This document shows, in pieces, positions 50,550-58,122 of a stretch of 64,000 nucleotides of DNA. Both the position numbers and the translations under genes were made by a program. Below the pieces are notes generated by a model, which did no database searches, was not told where the DNA came from, and was given only the letters and a program-made list of their open reading frames with translations. The first letter of the stretch is position 1; each line of letters opens with the position of its first letter. Source of the stretch: Fibrella aestuarina BUZ 2 (GTDB taxonomy: Bacteria > Bacteroidota > Bacteroidia > Cytophagales > Spirosomataceae); the NCBI RefSeq assembly GCF_000331105.1, contig NC_020054.1, positions 3,204,981-3,268,980 on the forward strand. Reading direction: 5' to 3'.

Positions 50550-51866
50550 TCAGGCATCCGTTCGGTCGAGCCCTTCGCGCAGGAGCTGCCGGATAGCCTC
50601 GTGCGGGCGCAGGTCGTTACGGGCCGGCGTGGGCAGTCGCGAGGCCGAGGGGTAGCGCTGTGGCACCGCCGCGTCAGGTACGTTGCCATCGGTTTCACCT
50701 TTGGTATACCCATCGTTGTATTGCGCAATGCGCCGGTCGGTGATGGCGAGGCGGTGTTCGTTGCCCAGTTCCGTCAACGTACCCAGCAGTTGCTGCCGTT
50801 GGGCGCGCAGATCGGTTTCGCTGGGCAGCCGGTCGAGTTGCTCATCGAGCACCTGTTTCTGCATGGCATGTTCGTTGAGGGTCTGCTCCAGCGGGGCTAG
50901 CTCGGCCACTAGCGGGCGCTCACGGCGACGCAGGCGAGCCAGTTTCCAGTCGACCTGCAACCAGCGGAACCAGTAAGCCGACAGCACCGGTAGGCCAATA
51001 CCGAGACACACTGCACCGGCCAGCGCAAACAGCAGGCCGCTCAGCACAAACGACAGCATCGCCCATGGGCTGCTCACCAGCGCCACGTTCAGCTCGCCCG
51101 ACTGCGCCAGTTGCTGCTCAATTTTGGTGAGCACGGCGGGGTCAATGGCGGTCGAACTGCCGTCGAGGGGTGTGGCGTTCTGCTGCAACTGCCGGATACT
51201 GCGGTTGATGGCTGCTTTCAACTGATCGGTGCGGTAGGCCTCGTACCGAAACCAGCCCAACACGGCCAGCGTCAGCAGGGCGAAGACGGCCAGGGTCACT
51301 TTGAAGCGCTCATACCGCGTTTTGTTCTGCGCCGGATTTTCCTGGTACGGCCGTTCGATGAGCCGGTCGTAAGCCGGTTTGAGCAGCACCGTCACCATTG
51401 CCAGCCCCACGGCAAACGCCCAGGCCTCTACGTTGTCGCGGATGTTGAGCGCGTAAGCCACAATCTCGTGAGAGATAATGAGGTCGCCAAATAGAAACGA
51501 CAACCCGGCAGCTATGAAAAACAGCCCGCCCAGCAACGAATATTCGGGTACCGCAGCCGCCCGGCGGGCCAACAGTGACATACGCTCGTCGACGATGGCG
51601 CTTACCTGATTGCGCAGCCGGTCGATGCGCGCCGTCAGCGGACTCATGGCCACCAACTGCGTTTGGCGTTGTTCGTTCAGGGCGTCGCGCTGGGCGGCGG
51701 TGCGGTCGAGCTGTGCGTCGAGCCGGGCCAGGTCCTGCTCGTAACGGGCAACTTGCGTGGCGAGAAACGCCTCGTTTTCCTGGCTCGATACGTAACTCTC
51801 AAAGTGGTCGCGGTTGTTGCCGTCGCGCCCACTGTCATAGCCATGTCTAAAGTCGGTCGGTTGCAT
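50550..51866 (-). CDS. Coiled-coil multi-TM protein of unknown function, 438 aa
   Basis: Not recognised. An N-terminal coiled coil (about residues 25-100, LATQVARYEQDLARLDAQLD) leads to about four TM segments (around 109-131, 148-165, 190-207, 270-300), with an Arg/Gln-rich stretch (INRSIRQLQQNATPLDGS) between the third and fourth. A second coiled coil follows (about 310-370, RERPLVAELAPLEQTLNEHA). The tail is acidic and Pro-rich. It lies 157 bp after another coiled-coil membrane gene, with a family-1 inverted repeat in the gap, and both may form one complex. Confidence 0.6.
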   Translation of the reverse strand: MQPTDFRHGYDSGRDGNNRDHFESYVSSQENEAFLATQVARYEQDLARLDAQLDRTAAQRDALNEQRQTQLVAMSPLTARIDRLRNQVSAIVDERMSLLARRAAAVPEYSLLGGLFFIAAGLSFLFGDLIISHEIVAYALNIRDNVEAWAFAVGLAMVTVLLKPAYDRLIERPYQENPAQNKTRYERFKVTLAVFALLTLAVLGWFRYEAYRTDQLKAAINRSIRQLQQNATPLDGSSTAIDPAVLTKIEQQLAQSGELNVALVSSPWAMLSFVLSGLLFALAGAVCLGIGLPVLSAYWFRWLQVDWKLARLRRRERPLVAELAPLEQTLNEHAMQKQVLDEQLDRLPSETDLRAQRQQLLGTLTELGNEHRLAITDRRIAQYNDGYTKGETDGNVPDAAVPQRYPSASRLPTPARNDLRPHEAIRQLLREGLDRTDA

Positions 51867-51880
51867 ATTGGGTGTCTTTT

Positions 51881-52017
51881 AATGTATAATGCACGATGAA
51901 CAATGCACAATGAATGATGCACAATGGGTTTGATGCGGTCCGCCGCTACGGTGCATTGGCCGGTATTTCAACAGGCGCGCCAGCCCATTGTACATTGTTC
52001 ATCGTACAGTATACATT
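51881..52017. repeat. Long intergenic inverted repeat, family 1 copy C
   Basis: Left arm 51881-51927 pairs with right arm 51984-52017, with three mismatches and a 14-nt duplication (AATGATGCACAATG-like) in the left arm. Built from the same AATGTATAATG/ACGATG units as copies A and B. Lies between two genes for coiled-coil membrane proteins. Confidence 0.8.
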
Positions 52018-52023
52018 CTTTTC

Positions 52024-52713
52024 CTACTCCGAATAGAGCAGGTTCTCGTTGACGCGGTCGCGAACGCTGCGGGCCAGATTATACTCACTCTCGAAGAGGC
52101 GCAGCAGCCGGTCGCGGGTGGCATTGAGTTGGGTCAGCCGGGCCTCGGCGGCATACAGGTTCGCTACCTGTCGGCTCTTTTCGGCCTGCCAGCTACTGAG
52201 TTGTTGCCGAAGCGTTTTGATCGTTGCGGCCTGCGAGGTAGTGCGGTGTTGGTGCTGTACCAATTGTGCTCGGTGGTGTGCAACTGCCAGCAGCAACGTA
52301 CCTATGCAGCCACTCACCGCCAGCACGCCCGCTAGTATAATCGTCAGGAGCGTCAGGTTGGGGAGTTGTTGTTGCAGCAGAATCGCCAGCGCTACGCTAC
52401 CGCCAACCGATAGGCCGAGGCCCAGCAGTGCCCAACCGATGGGTGGGCGGGGGAGGGTATCGGCCTGTTGAGTCAGTTGAGCCAACTCGTGCGTCGCTTT
52501 GTCGAGCGAACCATTCAGGTCGCCAACGGTTTCGTGGCCCTGTTCCAACTGCTTTTCCAGCGACGCCGTTTGCGCGGCAAAGGCCAGCCGGATGGCCGCC
52601 AGCTTTTCGTCGGGCCGGGCATCCGATAGGCCAAACAGCACCGCTTCGTCGCGAAGCAGGCTTTCGTTGGCAATCCAGTCGGGGAGGGCCGTGTTTATGG
52701 GGATGTTGTTCAT
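52024..52713 (-). CDS. Coiled-coil protein with two TM helices, 229 aa
   Basis: Not recognised. Order: short N-terminal segment, coiled coil (about residues 45-88, FAAQTASLEKQLEQGHETVG), two TM helices (about 93-113 GWALLGLGLSVGGSVALAILL; 120-142 LLTIILAGVLAVSGCIGTLLL), and a second coiled coil (about 145-220). The layout, coil-TM-TM-coil, resembles that of its neighbour at 50550-51866. The pair could make a membrane scaffold. No catalytic motif seen. Confidence 0.55.
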   Translation of the reverse strand: MNNIPINTALPDWIANESLLRDEAVLFGLSDARPDEKLAAIRLAFAAQTASLEKQLEQGHETVGDLNGSLDKATHELAQLTQQADTLPRPPIGWALLGLGLSVGGSVALAILLQQQLPNLTLLTIILAGVLAVSGCIGTLLLAVAHHRAQLVQHQHRTTSQAATIKTLRQQLSSWQAEKSRQVANLYAAEARLTQLNATRDRLLRLFESEYNLARSVRDRVNENLLYSE

Positions 52714-52806
52714 GGTTGCTTACTGTCGGAAGACGTCAGTCGTTGGGCAAAACGCGGCATTGGCATCGTGTCAATGACGAAAACCAAATGGGGAAAAGCC
52801 CGACGA

Positions 52807-54180
52807 TTAATGGCGTTCTGCTTCGCCGAGTGTGGTGAGGTGGACGTTGATGCGCTGACGGCCAAAGCGCCAGAACAAGCCCAGCGAGATGGCGCCCAAC
52901 CCCACGAATAACAAACTCAGCAGCAGATTAAAGTAGACGATAGCAAGTAAGCAAATTAGGGCTAAAACCAGTGATACTGCTGGCATGACCGGGTAGAACG
53001 GCGTTCGGAACGGGCGCTCCAACTGGGGCTCGTTGCGCCGTAACGCAAACAGGCTCAGCAGACTAACGATGTACATGACTAACGCTCCTAGAACCGAAAA
53101 AATGATAATTTGATCCGTCGTGCCCGAAAAAAGTGCCCCTAAACCGATCAAACCACCCACGATGGACGCCCAGTGCGGCGTTCGGAACCGCTCGTTGACC
53201 TGCCCCAGAAAGGCGGGCAGATACCCGTTTCGGGCCAGCACGTAGAGTTGCCGCGAATAGCCGAGTGTGTTGCAATGGAACGACGCCACCAGCCCAAACA
53301 GGCCAATGCTGGCGAAGAGGCTGGTCCAGACGCTACCCTTGCCCAGCACCATCGCCAGCGTTTCGGGGAGGGGGTAATCGATCGTGGCCAGTTGCCGCCA
53401 GTCGCCCGCCCCGGCGCACAACAGCATCGTGCCGATGGCCAGCACTACGAGCGTGCCGATGCTGAGCAGGTAGGCGCGGGGAATGCTGCGCCTGGGGTCT
53501 TTCACCTCTTCGGCCACCATCGCCACGCCTTCAATAGCCAGGTAAAACCAGATAGCAAAGGGCAGTGCGGCAAACACCCCCGACCAGCCAAACGAGTCGG
53601 TATGGGCTACGACGTTTTTGAGCTGGAAGCCCGGCGCCACCAGGGCCATGAACACCAGCAGTTCAGCCACGGCCAATATGGTTACGACAAGCGAGAAATT
53701 GGCCGAATCGCGCACGCCGAGCAGGTTGATGCTCACAAAGACCACGTAGGCAACGGCCCCCACCCACTGGGGCGACAGGTCGGGATTTAGGAAGTGGGCG
53801 TAGGCCCCGAGCGCTGCGGCGATAGCAGGTGGTGCCAGCAAAAAATCGACCAATGTGGCGAAACCGGCACTGAAACCACCCATCGGCCCAAAGGCGCGGT
53901 AGGCGTAGGCGAAGGGCCCGCCCGCATCGGGAATGGCGGCGGTGAGTTCGGTATAGCTGAAAATGAAGGTGATGTAAAAGATCGTCACCAGCACCGTGGC
54001 GGCGGCAAACCCCACCGTACCGGCTACCGCCCAGCCGTAGTTCCAGCCAAAATATTCACCCGAAATGACCAGCCCAACGGCGATGCCCCAGAGCTGGGGA
54101 ACGGTCAGAACGCGGTGCAGAGCGGGGGAGGCGGATGCAGGTTTCAGGAGGAGTTTTGAGTTTGTAAGTTGTCTGTTCAC
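52807..54180 (-). CDS. APC-family transporter, ethanolamine permease-like
   Basis: A 457-aa amino acid/polyamine/organocation permease with about 12 TM helices. The N-terminal LWGIAVGLVISGEYFGWNYGW is characteristic of ethanolamine permeases (Eat). The ethanolamine ammonia-lyase genes often found with it are not in this window, so substrate is inferred from sequence only. No ATG is available early; the reading frame starts at a GTG (54180) inside the inverted repeat arm, since a TAG closes the frame nine bases upstream. Confidence 0.8.
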   Translation of the reverse strand: MNRQLTNSKLLLKPASASPALHRVLTVPQLWGIAVGLVISGEYFGWNYGWAVAGTVGFAAATVLVTIFYITFIFSYTELTAAIPDAGGPFAYAYRAFGPMGGFSAGFATLVDFLLAPPAIAAALGAYAHFLNPDLSPQWVGAVAYVVFVSINLLGVRDSANFSLVVTILAVAELLVFMALVAPGFQLKNVVAHTDSFGWSGVFAALPFAIWFYLAIEGVAMVAEEVKDPRRSIPRAYLLSIGTLVVLAIGTMLLCAGAGDWRQLATIDYPLPETLAMVLGKGSVWTSLFASIGLFGLVASFHCNTLGYSRQLYVLARNGYLPAFLGQVNERFRTPHWASIVGGLIGLGALFSGTTDQIIIFSVLGALVMYIVSLLSLFALRRNEPQLERPFRTPFYPVMPAVSLVLALICLLAIVYFNLLLSLLFVGLGAISLGLFWRFGRQRINVHLTTLGEAERH

Positions 54181-54261
54181 CGTCCACTATCTTCTGTTGG
54201 CTGGCGCAAGCGTACTCCGCTACCAGCCAACAGAAGACAGTGGACGGTGAACAGAAGACAA
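54169..54261. repeat. Long inverted repeat between permease and psi-like genes
   Basis: Left arm 54169-54204 and right arm 54223-54261 pair over about 35 bp with one mismatch and a 3-nt indel (CTT), loop 18 nt. The left arm overlaps the GTG start of the permease gene, so folding could block its translation. Confidence 0.8.
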
Positions 54262-54265
54262 TCGT

Positions 54266-55000
54266 TCATCGCCAGAGGAAAATCTTCTTCAGCGCTTCCC
54301 AGAGTTTCTTTTTCAGGGCCACGTCGGCCTCGATAACGGGCAAGGGATCGGCCATCAGGAACGTAATGCCATCGAAGCGCACGGGCTGGTAACGATCCAT
54401 CAGGATATCAAGGTTCAGCCGGGTAAACGGTACGCCAAACGTGAAGAAATGATGGATGTACTTGCCCGACAGCATTTCCGTAAAGTCGATGTTCTTCGTG
54501 CCGTGAATGTTCAGCAGGTCGACACCGGCGATATCGAGATTAACCGCCTTCAGGATTTTTTCCAGGAAAAGCAGATCGCTCGGTAGCAGGTCTTCATCCA
54601 CCAGAATGAGCACTTTCTGGCTCAGCATCGGTGTGGCTGGCCGACGAACAATCGGTTCCTGTTGCGACGCAGAAACCACGGGCTGGGTTGGCTGCGCGAT
54701 GGGCTCGGGCACTGGAGCAGGCGCGGGCGCCGGTTCGTTCGGGACCGTCTCAATCACGGCGACAGGCTCATCATCAACAGTGTCGGCCAGCGGCTCGGGC
54801 TGCTGATCGACAGGGAATTGGGCGGGCAGCACCGGGTCGCCAATAACGGGCGGCTCAACCGGCGGCGGTGGGGCAGGGGCCTCGACCTCGGCAACCAGCA
54901 CCGGCGCATCACCCATCGGCGGAAACGCCAACGCGTCGTCGGCCCGGCGAAAGAGTTGCTCGGTCTGGTAAAATGTCTGGTAAAAAGCCTTGTTTGCCAT
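54266..55000 (-). CDS. Protein with Pro-rich linker and C-terminal psi/UDG-like domain, 244 aa
   Basis: Start at 55000 (MANKAFYQTF); the longer open frame to 55369 is the antisense of the cytochrome gene's region and is rejected. The N-terminal motif (residues 1-25) is joined by a long acidic Pro/Ala linker (about 45-125) to a compact C-terminal domain (about 135-244, VLILVDEDLLPSDLLFLEKI, FFTFGVPFTRLNLDI, ADVALKKKLWEALKKIF). The domain's pattern recalls the DNA polymerase III psi subunit (HolD), which has a UDG-like fold. That identification is tentative. The gene lies 20 bp after the cytochrome gene. Confidence 0.5.
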   Translation of the reverse strand: MANKAFYQTFYQTEQLFRRADDALAFPPMGDAPVLVAEVEAPAPPPPVEPPVIGDPVLPAQFPVDQQPEPLADTVDDEPVAVIETVPNEPAPAPAPVPEPIAQPTQPVVSASQQEPIVRRPATPMLSQKVLILVDEDLLPSDLLFLEKILKAVNLDIAGVDLLNIHGTKNIDFTEMLSGKYIHHFFTFGVPFTRLNLDILMDRYQPVRFDGITFLMADPLPVIEADVALKKKLWEALKKIFLWR

Positions 55001-55020
55001 GCGTAAATCGGGTCGATACG

Positions 55021-55434
55021 TTAGCGGCTCTGATGCCAGCGAACGCCTTTCAGGGGTAATCGGCGCCCATCGAACGGTTTGTCTTCGGGGCCATAATGTT
55101 TGGTGAGGTAATCGAGCACAGCGGGTTCGGCTTCCCCCAGGTCCCAGAGTTTCTGGGTACGTTGCATCCAGCGGATTTTTTGCTTCCAGCCGTCGCGAGT
55201 AAACCGGTTTTGCAAGATCAGCTTCGTGGAGTGGCAACCCGTGCAATGGGCCCGCACCAGCGTCAGGTTGTTGTCGATGGCCAGCCCGGTTTCGGGGTCG
55301 GCTTTGGTGGTATCGGCTACCACGACTGTGAGTACGTTGCCGCCAACCGATGGCGCGTCGAAACTGCACAGCGCCAACGTACCTGTGGTCAACAGCAGGG
55401 CGGCAAATGCGTGAAGTCGGATGAAGTGGCTCAT
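55021..55434 (-). CDS. Monoheme cytochrome c, likely partner of sulfite dehydrogenase (SorB-like)
   Basis: A 137-aa exported protein: signal peptide or anchor (residues about 8-25), and one heme c site HCTGCHS (Cys64, Cys67, His68). LWDLGEAEPAVLDYLTKHYGPE follows as in cytochromes that accept electrons from SorA-type enzymes. It is 16 bp downstream of the molybdopterin sulfite oxidase gene on the same strand, matching the sorAB arrangement. Sulfite as substrate is inferred from the partner. Confidence 0.8.
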   Translation of the reverse strand: MSHFIRLHAFAALLLTTGTLALCSFDAPSVGGNVLTVVVADTTKADPETGLAIDNNLTLVRAHCTGCHSTKLILQNRFTRDGWKQKIRWMQRTQKLWDLGEAEPAVLDYLTKHYGPEDKPFDGRRLPLKGVRWHQSR

Positions 55435-55450
55435 CGTGGCGTGTTTAGGG

Positions 55451-56680
55451 TTAGCCCACCTTGACGGCGATCCGGTGGCACGAGTTGTTACAGTAGCCTT
55501 CGGGGTTCCACTGCGGCATCACCATTGGCTGCGACACCCCGGCGCTGTCGGTTGCCCGCGCCCAGATTTCGTAGTAACCCGACTGCGGCAACGGCACTTC
55601 GGCCGACCACTGCTGCCAGGCCAGCCGGTTACGCGGGGCGGCGAGTTTGGCGGGTTGCCAGGTGGCGCCAAAATCGTGCGATAACTGCATCTCCCGCACG
55701 GCCCGGTCGCCCGCCCAGGCATGCCCGCGAACGGCCAGCGTACCGGGTTTGGGCAGCAACAGGCCCGACTGCGGAAACGTGATGAGCGACTTGACGGGCA
55801 TCGACTCGATGATTTTGAACTGATCTTCGGGCGGGTCAACACCGGGCTCGACGGGCGCAATGGGCACCTTGTAGCTTTTACCGGTCATCTTGGTGCCGTC
55901 GTGCACCTTGTTGCGCACCGAAATCGTATGCAGCCACTTGCCCGACACCGAAGCGGGCCAGCCGCCCACCACCAGCCGCAACGGCGCACCGTGGGCCATC
56001 GGGATGGGTTGCCCGTTCATAGCCCAGGCCACCAGCGTTTCGTCTTCCAGCGCTTTCCGCATGGGCACGCCCCGCGAAATGGGCGATTTGGCCGGGTCGA
56101 GGCTCAGGTGCAGGTCTTTACCGTAGTAGCCAATGTACACGGCGTCGGTTTTCAGGCCCACATCCTCCAGAATGTCGCGGAGCCGAACGCCCGTCCACTC
56201 CGCGCAGCTAACGGCGCCGTCGCTCCACTGGTTACCAGCCGTTTTGGGGAAATAACCCGCCCGGCCATTGCCGGCGCATTCCAGCACGAGTTGGTAGGTG
56301 TATGTTTTGAATCGTTTTTGCAGATCGGCCAGCTTGTACGTCTTCGGTGCTTTCACCGACTCACCGTTGATGGTCAGCGTCCAGGAAGCGGCGTCGACCT
56401 TGTCGGGCATCAGGCCATTATTTCGCACAAACATGTTGGCGGCGGGCGTGATGGCGTCGTCGAGCAGGTGCGGCGGGCTTTCGATGTTCCAGGGCTTGTC
56501 ATTCAGCACCAGCATCGATTTGTGCTTGTCGAGCAGCGGGTTGGGTTCTGTGCTGAATACCAGCGGCAGGTAATGCGCCGGTAAGGTATCGGCGTGAACG
56601 ATGCGCGTGCCGAGCAACGTACCCAGCGTAGCCAGTGCCGATTGGGTCAGAAAACCACGACGAGAAAACGGAGAAGCCAT
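55451..56680 (-). CDS. Molybdopterin sulfite oxidase/dehydrogenase (SorA-like)
   Basis: A 409-aa exported enzyme with a Tat-type signal (SRRGFLTQSALATLGTLLG), an oxidoreductase molybdopterin-binding domain with the Mo-ligand Cys135 in YQLVLECAGNGR, and a C-terminal Mo-co dimerisation domain (AWAGDRAVREMQLSHDFGATW). It oxidises sulfite to sulfate in the periplasm and donates electrons to the downstream monoheme cytochrome. I choose the ATG at 56680; the longer TTG start at 56686 falls within the -7 element. No heme or dedicated b5 domain is present, as in SorA. Confidence 0.88.
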   Translation of the reverse strand: MASPFSRRGFLTQSALATLGTLLGTRIVHADTLPAHYLPLVFSTEPNPLLDKHKSMLVLNDKPWNIESPPHLLDDAITPAANMFVRNNGLMPDKVDAASWTLTINGESVKAPKTYKLADLQKRFKTYTYQLVLECAGNGRAGYFPKTAGNQWSDGAVSCAEWTGVRLRDILEDVGLKTDAVYIGYYGKDLHLSLDPAKSPISRGVPMRKALEDETLVAWAMNGQPIPMAHGAPLRLVVGGWPASVSGKWLHTISVRNKVHDGTKMTGKSYKVPIAPVEPGVDPPEDQFKIIESMPVKSLITFPQSGLLLPKPGTLAVRGHAWAGDRAVREMQLSHDFGATWQPAKLAAPRNRLAWQQWSAEVPLPQSGYYEIWARATDSAGVSQPMVMPQWNPEGYCNNSCHRIAVKVG

Positions 56681-56683
56681 AGC

Positions 56684-56691
56684 CAAAGATA
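56684..56691 (-). promoter_or_regulatory. -7 element TATCTTTG immediately before the sulfite oxidase gene
   Basis: Plus strand CAAAGATA; three bp separate it from the ATG, so the message may be leaderless. A terminator lies just upstream. Confidence 0.5.
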
Positions 56692-56705
56692 CAGCCTCCC
56701 AACCA

Positions 56706-56743
56706 AAAACGCCCCGCTTTCAAGGCTGAAAGCGGGGCGTTTT
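56706..56743 (-). terminator. Intrinsic terminator upstream of the sulfite oxidase promoter
   Basis: AAAACGCCCCGCTTT (56706-56720) pairs with AAAGCGGGGCGTTTT (56729-56743), 15 bp perfect. It should end the DUF2892 transcript. Confidence 0.88.
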
Positions 56744-56758
56744 GCGCATTTTGGGGCT

Positions 56759-56977
56759 TTAGGGCTCGGTGCGTTGGCGCGTGTTGCGGCCGATGGCACT
56801 GTAAAGCGGGCAAAAACCCGTGAGGCCTGTGTAGATGAAGTAGCCAGCCAGCAGGCAAAGTGGAATGGTGAAGAGGCTACCAGTGAGGGTGATGAAACAA
56901 ACCGCCAACAAATCGACGGCAATCAGGCCCCGGACCAGGCGGTCCAGAAAGCCTACGTTTTTAGTCGTATTGGTCAT
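56759..56977 (-). CDS. DUF2892 (YgaP-type) inner membrane protein, 72 aa
   Basis: A short two-helix membrane protein: NVGFLDRLVRGLIAVDLLAVCFITL and the IPLCLLAGYFIYTGLTGFCPLYSAIG stretch (read in parts) are the DUF2892 hallmarks. I start at the ATG at 56977 (MTNTTKNVGFL) rather than at 57025. In other bacteria the domain is the TM part of YgaP rhodanese or a companion of sulfur genes; here it is next to a sulfite-oxidising pair, which may be meaningful. Confidence 0.85.
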   Translation of the reverse strand: MTNTTKNVGFLDRLVRGLIAVDLLAVCFITLTGSLFTIPLCLLAGYFIYTGLTGFCPLYSAIGRNTRQRTEP

Positions 56978-57202
56978 CTCGTGTAGGTAGGAAAGGAGCA
57001 CCAATATATTGTTTAAACGGCGCAAGTTGCCTGCCTAAGTAGCGAGATAGTTACTAAAAGGATGATTTGGTTTTTACTTGTATACATTCATATGTACACG
57101 GTATCAAAAAATAACTAACTAATTGGTGGGTGAGATCGATGCATAATCGCTGTTTGTGGGATTAATGCTAAACAACCTCGTGACCTAGTCGCTGTCTGAC
57201 GG

Positions 57203-58087
57203 CTACCGTTGGGCGCTCAGGTTACTGGCCGGTTCGACCCGCTGCGACATATGGGGATTTGTGTCGCGCACCCGGGCAACCCGTAGCCCCGACAGATTCC
57301 GGTTGTTGGCGAGGTAGTCGGCGATGGGTTGGCGCGAAATCGTGACCCGGTGGTTATCCGACGAGGCGTGGAGCAGGTAAAGCTTGCCATTGCGCCAGGT
57401 TGCGTAGCCCACGTGCCGCATGTCGAGGCCGGGTTTGGCCGCCGTGAACATCAGGATATCACCCTCCTTGATTTTCGACTCCGCCGCTTTGATGGCTTTT
57501 CGGGGAATGAGGTAAAACGGCTGTTGGCTCAGGTCCGACTGGATCGAAACCATCTGTTTGTAGTTGGTCGGGTCAGACAGGGCCGGGTAGTGCTGCACAA
57601 ACTCGGTCATGTAATTGATGTCTTTCTGAACCTGAATGCCGCCAATGTCGCGCGTTACTTCCTGCACAATGCCTTTCCGCTCGTTGTCGCGCAGCCAGTC
57701 AGACAAATAATGCAGGCGGCTCACGTAGCCATCGATGCGGCCGTGCCGGTAGCGGAGTTTGGTGAGGTATTTTTTAAACGTCGTTTCGAGCTGGCTGGCG
57801 CTGTAACGTTCGGGAAGTTCCTGTTCAGACAGGGCCAGGGCGAGGGTGGTTTCGATGAAGGTGGCACAGTCGAACTGCTGCACGTTCACGACCAGCTGCT
57901 CGGTCGAATTGCCTTCGAGGGTATGGGGTACGTAGGGTTTACCAATCAGCGTTTCGCCCGTTCGGATGGCCGTCTCGGCGGTGGTTCGGCCCGGAACGAT
58001 CATGATCTGACGTAGGTCGTCGGCGGCCTGCGCCAGGCCAGCTACGGGGGAGACCAACAGGCCCAGCCAAAGCAAGTGAATCTTCAT
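57203..58087 (-). CDS. DUF1460 NlpC/P60-like peptidoglycan amidase
   Basis: A 294-aa exported protein with signal peptide (ending AGLAQA) and a DUF1460 domain. The catalytic Cys lies in QQFDCATFIETTLAL (about residue 74), and the His in DMRHVGYATWRNGKLYLLHASS. The DUF1460 family includes N-acetylmuramoyl-L-alanine amidases that trim muropeptides. It is predicted to act in the periplasm on cell-wall fragments. Monocistronic as judged by spacing. Confidence 0.85.
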   Translation of the reverse strand: MKIHLLWLGLLVSPVAGLAQAADDLRQIMIVPGRTTAETAIRTGETLIGKPYVPHTLEGNSTEQLVVNVQQFDCATFIETTLALALSEQELPERYSASQLETTFKKYLTKLRYRHGRIDGYVSRLHYLSDWLRDNERKGIVQEVTRDIGGIQVQKDINYMTEFVQHYPALSDPTNYKQMVSIQSDLSQQPFYLIPRKAIKAAESKIKEGDILMFTAAKPGLDMRHVGYATWRNGKLYLLHASSDNHRVTISRQPIADYLANNRNLSGLRVARVRDTNPHMSQRVEPASNLSAQR

Positions 58088-58122
58088 GTACGTTAGACGT
58101 GCTTCGTGCGCTAGAGTTACGT

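Noticed and set aside
55001..55369. N-terminal extension of the psi-like protein
   Set aside because: The added 123 residues run through the same-strand cytochrome gene in another frame; the ATG at 55000 gives a sensible start.
55721..56584. 287-codon plus-strand ORF opposite the sulfite oxidase gene
   Set aside because: Antisense to a gene with clear catalytic motifs; sequence is His/Arg/Gln-rich as expected for a shadow.
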